From CAVUCE01 sp963739985 (GTDB taxonomy: Bacteria; Bacteroidota; Ignavibacteria; Ignavibacteriales; Ignavibacteriaceae), in contig CAVUCE010000008.1 of NCBI GenBank assembly GCA_963739985.1, forward strand, positions 124,001 through 188,000: a stretch of DNA of 64,000 bases. The letters run 5' to 3'. Numbering within the stretch: position 1 is the stretch's first letter; the number at the start of each line of letters is the position of its first letter. The translations under genes were made by a program, and so were the position numbers. The notes below the pieces were generated by a model. That model was not told the origin of the DNA. It did not search any database and worked only from the letters and a program-made list of their open reading frames with translations. Shown one piece after another: positions 37,379 to 45,946 of the stretch.

Positions 37379-38569
37379 ATGGGAAAATTTAACTTAAATA
37401 AAATGCAAGAAATCATTAAAAACATGAATTTTGATGGCTGGCTTTTTTATGATTTCAGAGGTTCTAATGACCTGGCATTAAATATATTGAACATACCAAA
37501 AGAAGCGCATTTAACCAGGCGCTTTTATTATTTTATTCCTAAAGAAGGAACGCCGGTAAAAATAGTAAATGCTATTGAAGCAGGACATTTAGATCACCTT
37601 CCCGGGGATAAATTAAAATATTCCAACCATCCTTCTCTAACGGAGCACATTAAGAATACTCTCAATGGCGTTAAAACTATCGCAATGGAATACTCACCAT
37701 TAAATGCAATACCTTATGTCTCTAAAGTAGATGCCGGAACAATTGAACAAATTAAAAGCTTCGGTGTTGAAATACGGAGCAGCGCTGACTTAATTTCTAT
37801 GTTCGATGCTGTCTGGTCTGAAGAACAGTATAAAGACAATATGCCTGTAGCAAAAGCTTTAACCGATATAGTAGATAAATCCTTTAATTATATTAAAGAT
37901 AAAACTTTAGCCGGTATCACTTTAAATGAATTTGAAGTACAACAATTAATTATGGAAGAGTTTGAAAAGAGAAATTATCAGACTGATTCTCCTCCTATTG
38001 TAGGAGTAAATGAGAATAGTGCAAATCCTCACTATGCTCCCGATTCTAAAATATTCAAACCCATAAAAAAAGGTGATTTTGTTTTAATTGATTTATGGGC
38101 ACAAACAAAAATGCAAAACTCTGTTTGGGCAGATATAACCTGGGTTGGATTTATGGGTGAAACTGTTCCGGAAAAGTACATTAAAATATTTAATATTGTT
38201 GCCGAAGCACGTGATGCAGCGTTTGATTTAGTACAGAAAAGATTTAAAGATGGTGCAGAAATAAGAGGTTTCGAAGTTGACGATGCTGCTAGAAATGTTA
38301 TTGTAAAAGCTGGATACGGAGAATATTTCATTCATAGAACAGGTCACTCAATTACTACAGATTTACATGGATCAGGTGCTCATATGGACGATTATGAAAC
38401 CAAGGATGAAAGGTTACTGCTTCCATCTACTTCTTTTTCAATTGAACCGGGAATTTATTTAACAGGTGATTTTGGAGTAAGAAGCGAAATTGATGTTTAC
38501 ATTACTCCGAATGGTGAGGTCAAATGTACAGGAAAAAGGCAAACAGAAATTGTCCCGATTCTAAAATAG
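37379..38569 (+). CDS. M24-family metallopeptidase (Xaa-Pro aminopeptidase-like)
   Basis: 396-residue cytoplasmic peptidase of the pita-bread fold with a creatinase-like N-terminal domain (1-150). The five metal ligands can be seen: Asp in FVLIDLWAQ, Asp in VWADITW, His in GHSITTDLHG, Glu in FSIEPGIY and Glu in GVRSEIDVY. This fits an aminopeptidase P or prolidase. Ribosome site GAGG before ATG. Probably co-transcribed with the histidine kinase; ends at a bidirectional terminator. Confidence 0.92.
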   Translation: MGKFNLNKMQEIIKNMNFDGWLFYDFRGSNDLALNILNIPKEAHLTRRFYYFIPKEGTPVKIVNAIEAGHLDHLPGDKLKYSNHPSLTEHIKNTLNGVKTIAMEYSPLNAIPYVSKVDAGTIEQIKSFGVEIRSSADLISMFDAVWSEEQYKDNMPVAKALTDIVDKSFNYIKDKTLAGITLNEFEVQQLIMEEFEKRNYQTDSPPIVGVNENSANPHYAPDSKIFKPIKKGDFVLIDLWAQTKMQNSVWADITWVGFMGETVPEKYIKIFNIVAEARDAAFDLVQKRFKDGAEIRGFEVDDAARNVIVKAGYGEYFIHRTGHSITTDLHGSGAHMDDYETKDERLLLPSTSFSIEPGIYLTGDFGVRSEIDVYITPNGEVKCTGKRQTEIVPILK

Positions 38570-38590
38570 AGGGAATATAACTTAAAATTA

Positions 38591-38623
38591 AAAAAGCTTT
38601 AAGAATATATCTTAAAGCTTTTT
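38591..38623. terminator. Bidirectional terminator between convergent units
   Basis: Perfect 13-base arms AAAAAGCTTTAAG (38591-38603) and CTTAAAGCTTTTT (38611-38623). T runs follow on both strands. It separates the M24 peptidase gene (plus) from the end of the respiratory cluster (minus). Confidence 0.9.
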
Positions 38624-38646
38624 TTTATGAATTTCTTGACTAAATA

Positions 38647-39993
38647 TTATTTCTGGTAATTTTTAACCTCTGATAAAATATAAGTAGCAACTGCTTTTGC
38701 CTGATTTGGTTTTAATCCAGGGTTAGGCATTGGAGGATATCCAGGATTATTTTGTGTCGGGCTAAGAATAAATTTAACCAGTTTATCTACATTACCTTTA
38801 TACTTAGGAAGTGTTTGAATATAAGGAGGACCCACAACTTTATGATCAAATGCATGACAAGCTGAGCATATATTTTGGAAAATTTCTTTACCACTAATCT
38901 TTGGAGCCTTAGTTTCTCCGGTTAGCTTCTGCAAAACTTGCTCATAATTAGCTGCTAGTTTTACGGTTTCTAATTTTGTAGAGTTATCGAGTGCTAATTG
39001 ATCTTTTATAGTAATTGAAAAAAGTGTGAAAAGTATTAAAAAGAATACTTGAGGTGCGTATTTAGTTATTTTCTTAGAAATCATTACGTATAGGAATTGA
39101 TAACCAAGAAAGATTAAAATTAGAGCAAGGACAGCATAGAAAAATACGGCACTGGATAATGCAGAATCCGGAAGATTAAGCAAATCAGCTAGTAAAAATA
39201 ACGGCACAATTATAGCGCCTATTGATGCGCTTTTTAAGCCTGCATTTTTTGCAAATTTTTTATATGCCTCATCTGATAAATCAAGCCCGCCTTCCCAATA
39301 AAAAAATCTGAAAAGAATATAACCACCGGTGAAAGCTAAAGCTCCTGAAAGTATAACAATAAATTTGGAAACTACTGACCATGAAAAGAATAAACCTAAT
39401 AAATTTAGACTTGATAGGTCACTATATTTTACGGCTAAAACGGTAGCTGCGGAGAAAGCCCATAATCCAATAAACAAAAAGAATAGGCCATAACTGCCAG
39501 TGCTTGAGCTAAGTTTTCTGCTATTCTCACGGACATGTTTTAGTTCATTATTAACCGATTGCTCCGTAGGTTCATACTCTTTTATTGAATCAAACAACTC
39601 TGTAAAACTCAGTGAATAACGATAAGTATAAACTAGGATCATTCCCACAATTATCAGTAACACAGAAATCCCAAGATAACTTACAGTTTCAACATTTGTT
39701 GCATGCAATAACTGAATATAAACCATTACTGACGTAATTAGAGTCAAAATTCCTAAAGCAATACCTGTACTTTTATTAACGGTAACTAACTCAATAACAT
39801 CTTTTGCAAATCGGAGATAAATATTATTACTTTCGCTTACCCCTTTTCTACGATAGTACAATGATATTGCAGTACCACCAATAATTAAGCTTATAAATGG
39901 GATAAACAAGAAATATATCAGCATTAAGATATAATGCAAAAGCTGAATATGTTCAGGTGATAAAGGTATTACCAGGTTTTTAAGAAAATCCAT
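38647..39993 (-). CDS. Polytopic membrane protein with C-terminal cytochrome c domain
   Basis: 448 residues. About eight membrane helices fill residues 15-330, a linker follows, and the last about 85 residues are a class I cytochrome c with haem site CSACH (NICSACHAF) and a likely Met ligand in YPPMPNPGLKP. The haem domain should lie in the periplasm. The membrane part is not a recognised family; its start (IQLLHYILMLIYF) recalls quinol-oxidase-like helices only loosely. Last gene of the respiratory cluster, 28 bases after ctaB. It could pass electrons to the oxidase. Confidence 0.8.
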   Translation of the reverse strand: MDFLKNLVIPLSPEHIQLLHYILMLIYFLFIPFISLIIGGTAISLYYRRKGVSESNNIYLRFAKDVIELVTVNKSTGIALGILTLITSVMVYIQLLHATNVETVSYLGISVLLIIVGMILVYTYRYSLSFTELFDSIKEYEPTEQSVNNELKHVRENSRKLSSSTGSYGLFFLFIGLWAFSAATVLAVKYSDLSSLNLLGLFFSWSVVSKFIVILSGALAFTGGYILFRFFYWEGGLDLSDEAYKKFAKNAGLKSASIGAIIVPLFLLADLLNLPDSALSSAVFFYAVLALILIFLGYQFLYVMISKKITKYAPQVFFLILFTLFSITIKDQLALDNSTKLETVKLAANYEQVLQKLTGETKAPKISGKEIFQNICSACHAFDHKVVGPPYIQTLPKYKGNVDKLVKFILSPTQNNPGYPPMPNPGLKPNQAKAVATYILSEVKNYQK

Positions 39994-40021
39994 TTAAATT
40001 CTCACTTTTTACTATTTTAAT

Positions 40022-40885
40022 TTAAATTATCAGTTTATCTATAGATAATAGTATAACAACCAATAAAGCGAAAAGATTTATTTCTCTAAAAGTAAATCTA
40101 AAGTTAATTCTTTCTTTAGATGATCTTAGCAATTTAATAGCCTGCCATGTTAGCCAAAGACCGGCTAATAATAGTCCGAAATTGATATATGAGTTTTGAA
40201 CTACTCCGAATAAAGGTATCAGTAAACACGAAACTACCGTTGAAACAATCCAGACAAAAGTAATTCTTGCCAGCTGCTCGTTACTAAAAACTTGAGTTAA
40301 AGTTGGAAATCCAGCTTGTTCATAATCTTTACCAAGCACTAAAAGTAAGAGCCAGAAATGTGGTATTTGCCAGATAAAGAAGAAAAAGGCTAAAATCCAT
40401 ATTTGAGGATTTTGTAAACTTCCACCGGCCGCAACCCAGCCCACCATTGGCGGAATTGCCCCGACCAAAGAACCAGGTATAATTGCCAGTGCAGAAATCT
40501 TCTTTAAAGGAGTATAAATTCCATTGTACCAGAGCAGGTTTAATAATCCAAGTAGTAATGCAAGAACTCCCGATCCTATCAATAAGATGAAAGAACCTAT
40601 TAGAATAAGCGTTACAGCGATAATCAAGGCGTTTTGAGGAGAAATTCTACCCGACGGAATTGGACGGTTTTTTGTTCTGTCCATTAGCGCATCAGTATCT
40701 CGTTCCTGATAATGATTTATAGCCGCTGATCCGCATGATAAAACTAAAATGCCTAAAGCAGGAACAATGACATTAAATGAAAACTTTCCAAGATACGATA
40801 TGTAACCAAAAACAGTAGTAATAGTTACAAATGATGTAATTCTTAGCTTTGTAAGTTCAGTTAATATGTTAATTTTATTTTTCAA
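40022..40885 (-). CDS. ctaB: Haem O synthase (protohaem IX farnesyltransferase)
   Basis: 287-residue polytopic prenyltransferase that attaches a farnesyl group to haem b for the oxidase. UbiA-type Asp-rich motif N-H-Y-Q-E-R-D-T-D (about 62-70) followed by DRTKNRPIPSG is diagnostic, and about nine membrane helices are visible. The start is TTG with a weak ribosome site; coupling to the cox genes upstream (20-base gap) may help. No ctaA was seen in the window. Confidence 0.94.
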   Translation of the reverse strand: MKNKINILTELTKLRITSFVTITTVFGYISYLGKFSFNVIVPALGILVLSCGSAAINHYQERDTDALMDRTKNRPIPSGRISPQNALIIAVTLILIGSFILLIGSGVLALLLGLLNLLWYNGIYTPLKKISALAIIPGSLVGAIPPMVGWVAAGGSLQNPQIWILAFFFFIWQIPHFWLLLLVLGKDYEQAGFPTLTQVFSNEQLARITFVWIVSTVVSCLLIPLFGVVQNSYINFGLLLAGLWLTWQAIKLLRSSKERINFRFTFREINLFALLVVILLSIDKLII

Positions 40886-40905
40886 ATACTTTAGATTGAT
40901 AATTT

Positions 40906-41547
40906 TTAATCTTCTTTTGCTTCATTGTCTAAAGAATCTTTTAAAGCTGCAGTAGCCAACCATGACTTAAATTTCGCATCAGGCATAACGACAACTTCTG
41001 TCATCATGTAAGAGTGCCTTAATCCACAATACTCAGCACAGGTTAAAGTAAAGCTTCCTAGTTCGGTTGCTTTAAACCATGCAGTATTATTTCGTCCAGG
41101 TATAACATCTTTCTTCACTCTAAAAGCAGGTACAAAAAATGAATGGTCAACATCCTTTGAATGCAGTAAGACTTTAACCGGTTTATTAATCGGCACGAAT
41201 AACGTATCGGTTTTAACACCATTAGCATATTCAAAAGACCATTGCCACATCTGTGCATCTACTTTTATAATCATAGAATCTTTAGGTGCATCATCCATTT
41301 TTTTCCAACCAACCCATCCAATCCAGAACATTACTAGAACCAATAAAGTTGGAACTACTGTCCATGTAATCTCCAAAGGCACGTTACCGTGAATATTAGT
41401 CGCTTTGGGATTTTTCTTCCTACTATATTTTACAACAAACGTAATCATCAAAGAAGTAATAAGTACTAAGAATATTACGGATATAATAATTATAATAAGA
41501 AATGTATTATTTACATTTTGTACAAAATTAGACGCTCCAGCAATCAT
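40906..41547 (-). CDS. coxB: Cytochrome c oxidase subunit II
   Basis: 213 residues. Two N-terminal membrane helices (about 15-40 and 55-80) and a periplasmic cupredoxin domain with the complete CuA site: His in DHSFFVPAF, then CAEYCGLRHSYM with both Cys, Glu, His and Met. There is no C-terminal cytochrome c domain, so this is an aa3-like rather than caa3-type subunit II; haem c is supplied by separate proteins of the cluster. Confidence 0.95.
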   Translation of the reverse strand: MIAGASNFVQNVNNTFLIIIIISVIFLVLITSLMITFVVKYSRKKNPKATNIHGNVPLEITWTVVPTLLVLVMFWIGWVGWKKMDDAPKDSMIIKVDAQMWQWSFEYANGVKTDTLFVPINKPVKVLLHSKDVDHSFFVPAFRVKKDVIPGRNNTAWFKATELGSFTLTCAEYCGLRHSYMMTEVVVMPDAKFKSWLATAALKDSLDNEAKED

Positions 41548-41554
41548 ATTATTT

Positions 41555-41863
41555 TCACCTTACATATGAAGTATAATCAGTAAATAACAGAGTAAATGAT
41601 ATCATTAGAAACAACATTGCCACAAACACAAAAACTTTAAAAGATTTTTGCTCAAATCTTAAATGCATAAAAATTGTTAAAACTAAATATGCTTTTGTTG
41701 CAGCAATAACTAATGCAACGGCAATATTAAACTTGCCAAAATTAATTCCGGCTACAACAGCTGTTAGTCCGGTAAGAGTTATTAAACCTAACCAAACAAG
41801 TATATAATCTCCGTAGCCGTGCGAACTTTTATGTGTAGTTGAATCGTTTTTTTGTATACTCAT
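41555..41863 (-). CDS. coxD: Cytochrome c oxidase subunit IV
   Basis: 102 residues with three membrane helices (about 20-40, 47-67, 75-97) and the segment AYLVLTIFMHLRFE of the prokaryotic COX4/CtaF family. It sits between subunit III (13-base gap) and subunit II (7-base gap). Small stabilising subunit. Confidence 0.88.
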   Translation of the reverse strand: MSIQKNDSTTHKSSHGYGDYILVWLGLITLTGLTAVVAGINFGKFNIAVALVIAATKAYLVLTIFMHLRFEQKSFKVFVFVAMLFLMISFTLLFTDYTSYVR

Positions 41864-41876
41864 TTTACAAGATTCC

Positions 41877-42503
41877 TTAGGTTATTAGGTAGAACAATGG
41901 GAATAAAAATATCCAGATAATATCTACCAAGTGCCAGTATAAACCGGCAGCTTCCAGTTTCACAATATTATTTTCGTCAATCTTTCCTTTAATTGTAAGC
42001 CTAGTCATAATTCCGATTAAAACCATACCGACAATAACGTGTAATCCGTGAAGTCCAGTCATTGTATAATAAAGTCCGAAGAACAAAATCTCACCAGGTT
42101 TCTTACTTAATAAAACATCTGCGCCCGGATATAACCCTAAATGGATATCATGGCTCCACTCAAAATATTTATTAACTAAGAAAGCGAGTCCCATAGCTAT
42201 AGTTATAAATTGCAAAGAAATTGAAAGCTTCCTCTGCCCTCTCTGTAATGCTGCAATTGCAAGAGCCATAGTTAAACTACTAGTAAGCAGAATCGCCGTA
42301 TTAAGAGTTCCAATAAAAGTGTTCATTTCCTGGGCAGCAACATGAAATTCGGCTTGATGTGTATATCTATATATAGAATACATCAGAAATAAGCCTCCGA
42401 ACAGCAGAAGCTCGGTGAATAGGAATATCCACATTCCCATTCTGCTGCCAACATCATCCCTATGAACGTGATGAGCTACTGCAGTCTGCTCTTGATTACT
42501 CAA
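41877..42503 (-). CDS. coxC: Cytochrome c oxidase subunit III
   Basis: 208 residues with five membrane helices, the short form of subunit III found in bacteria. GLHGLHVIVGM and YWHLVDIIWIFLFPLFYL are the family marks. Start is TTG, overlapping the coxA stop, so translation is coupled to subunit I. Confidence 0.94.
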   Translation of the reverse strand: MSNQEQTAVAHHVHRDDVGSRMGMWIFLFTELLLFGGLFLMYSIYRYTHQAEFHVAAQEMNTFIGTLNTAILLTSSLTMALAIAALQRGQRKLSISLQFITIAMGLAFLVNKYFEWSHDIHLGLYPGADVLLSKKPGEILFFGLYYTMTGLHGLHVIVGMVLIGIMTRLTIKGKIDENNIVKLEAAGLYWHLVDIIWIFLFPLFYLIT

Positions 42504-44164
42504 ATTACCTCCTCTTTTTCTAAGATCTCAGTATCATTCATTTTGTAAACATAAGGGAAATCTTCAACTGTTGGGATTTCATCAAAATTTTCCGGAGTAG
42601 GTGGAGTTTCAACTTTCCATTCCAGAGTTTCACCACCCCAGATATTTTTAACAGTAATTTTTTCACCTTTTCGTAAACTAATAATCAAGTTGCTCAGCAT
42701 AAGAACTAATCCGGTAATCATAATCCATGAACCGACCGTTGATATAACGTGATAAACTTGAAATTGCGGTAAATAATGTGCATATCTTCTTGGCATTCCT
42801 AACCAGCCCATTATGAAAAACGGGAAATAAAGGATATTAAATCCGGTAAACAGAATCCAAAAAGCAACTTTAGCTCTCTTTTGATTATACATTCGTCCAA
42901 ACATCTTAGGTAACCAATAATGAAGTGCCGCAAATATTCCAAATCCGGTTCCGCCAAAAACTATATAATGTATATGGCCGACGATGAAGTATGTATCAGT
43001 TAATTGAATATCAACAGAAAGAGCACCTTGTATAATTCCTGTAAATCCTCCGACTGAAAAAAGGAAAATAAATGCTAAAGCATAAAGCATTGGAGGATCA
43101 AGTTGAATAGAACCTTTATATAGTGTTGCCACCCAATTAAAAACTTTAATTGCACTAGGTATAGCAACAAGAAACGTTAGCAAAGAAAAGATAAATTGAG
43201 CGTTATCGCTCATTCCGGTTGCAAACATGTGGTGTGCCCAAACTAAAGATCCGAAAAGTGCTATTCCTAAACTGGAAAATGCGATAAATTTATATCCAAA
43301 AATCGTACGTCTAGCAAAAACCGGAATAATTTCCGTAATCACTCCCATCGCGGGCACAATCATAATATACACTGCAGGATGGGAATAAATCCAAAACATA
43401 TGCTGGAATAAAATTGGATCTCCTCCCAATGAAGGATCAAACAACCCAACTCCAAAAACTCTTTCTACAACAACCATTAGCAGAGTAATTCCAACAATAG
43501 GTGTGGCAAGTACCTGAATCCAAGCAGAGGCATACAGAGACCATGCAAACAACGGCATCTGGAACCATCCCATGCCAGGTGCTCGTAATCTGTGAATAGT
43601 AGTAACAAAATTAAGGCCGGTAAGAATGGATGAAAATCCTAGAATAAACACAGCCGATAAGGTAAATATCATATTAGTCGAAGTTCGAACACTGTAAGGA
43701 ATATAAAATGTCCAACCGGTATCAGGGGCGCCGCCTGGTAAAAACAATGCCAATAGAACTAACAAACCGCCTAGAACATAAAGATACCAGGAAAGCAAGT
43801 TAAGTCTTGGAAAAGAAACGTCCTTTGCTCCTAGCATTATTGGCAAAAAGAAATTTCCAAACACTGCCGGAATTGCGGGAATAACAAATAAGAATAACAT
43901 TATTATTCCATGGAGCGTAAAAAATTCGTTGTATGCTTGAGGACTTACAATCAAACCTTGAGGAGATAACATTTGCAATCTCATCAAAAATCCTAATGTA
44001 ACACCTACAGCAAACCAGCTAATCAAAGTAATTAAGTATAGAACGCCAATACGTTTATGGTCTACGCTTAATAACCATCCTTTAAGACCTTTATATTTAC
44101 CGGTATCTTCTAAATAACTCGGTACATGTCCGTTTTGATTAACTGTTAAATCATCACTCGCCAT
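42500..44164 (-). CDS. coxA: Cytochrome c oxidase subunit I, A2-type
   Basis: 554-residue catalytic subunit with about twelve membrane helices. His85 in TLHGIIM binds the low-spin haem. The active-site segment is Y260-S261-H262-P263-A264-V265-Y266, where the usual Glu of the D-channel is replaced by Tyr-Ser, the mark of A2-subfamily oxidases such as that of Rhodothermus marinus. The His-Tyr pair for CuB and H-H near HIHYIVFG and AHHMFATG are present. ATG start. Proton-pumping terminal oxidase at the end of the alternative complex III chain. Confidence 0.96.
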   Translation of the reverse strand: MASDDLTVNQNGHVPSYLEDTGKYKGLKGWLLSVDHKRIGVLYLITLISWFAVGVTLGFLMRLQMLSPQGLIVSPQAYNEFFTLHGIIMLFLFVIPAIPAVFGNFFLPIMLGAKDVSFPRLNLLSWYLYVLGGLLVLLALFLPGGAPDTGWTFYIPYSVRTSTNMIFTLSAVFILGFSSILTGLNFVTTIHRLRAPGMGWFQMPLFAWSLYASAWIQVLATPIVGITLLMVVVERVFGVGLFDPSLGGDPILFQHMFWIYSHPAVYIMIVPAMGVITEIIPVFARRTIFGYKFIAFSSLGIALFGSLVWAHHMFATGMSDNAQFIFSLLTFLVAIPSAIKVFNWVATLYKGSIQLDPPMLYALAFIFLFSVGGFTGIIQGALSVDIQLTDTYFIVGHIHYIVFGGTGFGIFAALHYWLPKMFGRMYNQKRAKVAFWILFTGFNILYFPFFIMGWLGMPRRYAHYLPQFQVYHVISTVGSWIMITGLVLMLSNLIISLRKGEKITVKNIWGGETLEWKVETPPTPENFDEIPTVEDFPYVYKMNDTEILEKEEVI

Positions 44165-44183
44165 AAATATCTACCTCGTATTT

Positions 44184-44957
44184 TTAAACTTTCTTCTTTT
44201 TAACTTTCAGAAACACAACAAAACCAACTGCAAGAAAAATTATAACAGCACCGCTGATATTTAGAATATCTAGAACATAAGTCTTACCACTAGGATCGTA
44301 ACTAAAACAAAATTGTAATATTTTAGAAAGTGTTGGTTGAACTCTGCCCTTAGAAGCGTCTAGAACCGCCATCTTAAAATCAAAAGGCAAAATACTGAAA
44401 CCTCTATCTTTCCTATAAGCTCCGTGCAAGTACCGACAAATTTTTCCATCACCCGATAAAAAGATTAGGGATGTTGTGTGTATGAAATCATTTCCTTTTC
44501 GCTCAAACTCAAATCCCGCAGCACTTGTAATTTTTTGAATTGTTGCGCTGTCTGCTGTTAAAAATGTCCAAGCAGAATCAGGAAAATCTTTCGGTAAAAC
44601 AGTACTAAAATCATTTTTTTTCTCTAGCGCATCCTTTGGAGTTTCGTTCTGATCCATGCTAATACAGATCATTCTATAATCCTTGCCCGGAATTAGACTT
44701 ACTTTTCCGACAATCTGAGCCATCTCCAACATTAAAGGACTACATAGGCCTGCACAATGAAAATAAACAAAATCTAATACGGTTGGTCTGTCAACTAAAT
44801 CTTTTAAAAGAACTGTCTTTCCGTTTTCGTCTTTGAACTTTAAGTTCAAGGGTAATTGTTTTCCTAGCTGTTCATCTATTCCTATTTTATTATTTGCTAG
44901 GCCGTTTGAAATACTGAACAGGATAAGTGCAATCAGTATCCCAACAATTTTTCTCAT
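44184..44957 (-). CDS. SCO family copper chaperone
   Basis: 257 residues. Signal peptide (about 1-21), a thioredoxin-like domain with copper-binding Cys-x3-Cys in FHCAGLCSPL and a His in DFIHTTSL, and a C-terminal membrane helix (about 232-252) that is unusual for SCO1, which normally has an N-terminal anchor. It should load copper into the CuA site of subunit II. It lies 19 bases ahead of coxA. Confidence 0.9.
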   Translation of the reverse strand: MRKIVGILIALILFSISNGLANNKIGIDEQLGKQLPLNLKFKDENGKTVLLKDLVDRPTVLDFVYFHCAGLCSPLMLEMAQIVGKVSLIPGKDYRMICISMDQNETPKDALEKKNDFSTVLPKDFPDSAWTFLTADSATIQKITSAAGFEFERKGNDFIHTTSLIFLSGDGKICRYLHGAYRKDRGFSILPFDFKMAVLDASKGRVQPTLSKILQFCFSYDPSGKTYVLDILNISGAVIIFLAVGFVVFLKVKKKKV

Positions 44958-44985
44958 TATCTCTCACCTTTCAAAACTTCCTTAA

Positions 44986-45921
44986 TCATAAAACGCTACT
45001 AACGTAAGAATACAAAGCATCCCATTGTTCATTTTTCAAATCGTGAATCTTATAATTAAATCCATTTTCACTTATTTCGTTAGCAACTAAATCAACGAAA
45101 GCTTTTTCATTATTACGCCACTCTTCAGTATTTACTAAAGATGTTAAAGCTTTAACTTTATCATTCGTAACTGTTTCAAAAATCTTAGCACCGTTAGAAC
45201 TTCCGGCATCTTTTTCTATCATACTAATCGCGGATAGCACCTTTTGATATTTAGGTTGATTTTCTCTCATGACTAAAACCATAGCATCCGCAATAGGAAT
45301 TTGTCCAGGACTTTTTTGTTCTTCATTCAACTTATAAGTTTGAGCTAAATCGGTCAATTCTTCTTTAGAATCTTCCGGCGGATTAGGAACAAAAGTCGAA
45401 CGGATATATTGAGCTAAAGCAAATTTTTGTTTAGGAGTTAGAGCATCAAAAGCCACCATTGCACTACCACTAACGCCTTCGCTCAATGTTTTAAAAATTC
45501 CCGAAATTTTTGGACCGTTTATCCAGCCATTTTTACTCGTAAAATTTCTAGGTTTTGGATTTAATGCGGCAGCAGCCATTCCATCACCTTTACCATTTGC
45601 ACCGTGACAGGATGCGCAATTTGTACTAAAAAGTGTTTTACCTTCCTGAACTAGTGCATCAGACGGTTTACTCAACTCCATAACATCTGCCATTGGAGTA
45701 GTTTTTGGCATTTCCAATTGCAAATCAGAAACTTCTGCTGTAGAATCCGGTAACGCCGGCGGAACGGTCTGTCTTTCAACCTGATTTAATCTGCTTATAT
45801 AGAAAAGACCAATACCCAAACCAATTACAAGAATATATGGGAAAACCCAAATAAATAATTTTACCGGATTTTCTTTAATCTGATCAATTAAACTTTTTTT
45901 ATCATTTACAATATTACTCAT
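44986..45921 (-). CDS. Membrane-anchored monohaem cytochrome c with C-terminal extension
   Basis: 311 residues. One N-terminal membrane anchor (about 22-43), then a cytochrome c domain (about 88-180) with haem site C102-A-S-C105-H106 and a probable Met ligand in GSAMVAFDAL. The last about 110 residues are helical and carry no recognised motif. It lies between ActF and SCO genes, so it is a likely electron carrier from alternative complex III to the oxidase. It may take the role of a stand-alone ActE, given that the ActE-like domain is fused to ActD here. Confidence 0.87.
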   Translation of the reverse strand: MSNIVNDKKSLIDQIKENPVKLFIWVFPYILVIGLGIGLFYISRLNQVERQTVPPALPDSTAEVSDLQLEMPKTTPMADVMELSKPSDALVQEGKTLFSTNCASCHGANGKGDGMAAAALNPKPRNFTSKNGWINGPKISGIFKTLSEGVSGSAMVAFDALTPKQKFALAQYIRSTFVPNPPEDSKEELTDLAQTYKLNEEQKSPGQIPIADAMVLVMRENQPKYQKVLSAISMIEKDAGSSNGAKIFETVTNDKVKALTSLVNTEEWRNNEKAFVDLVANEISENGFNYKIHDLKNEQWDALYSYVSSVL

Positions 45922-45946
45922 ATAAGTCCTTATTTTACCTTAATTT

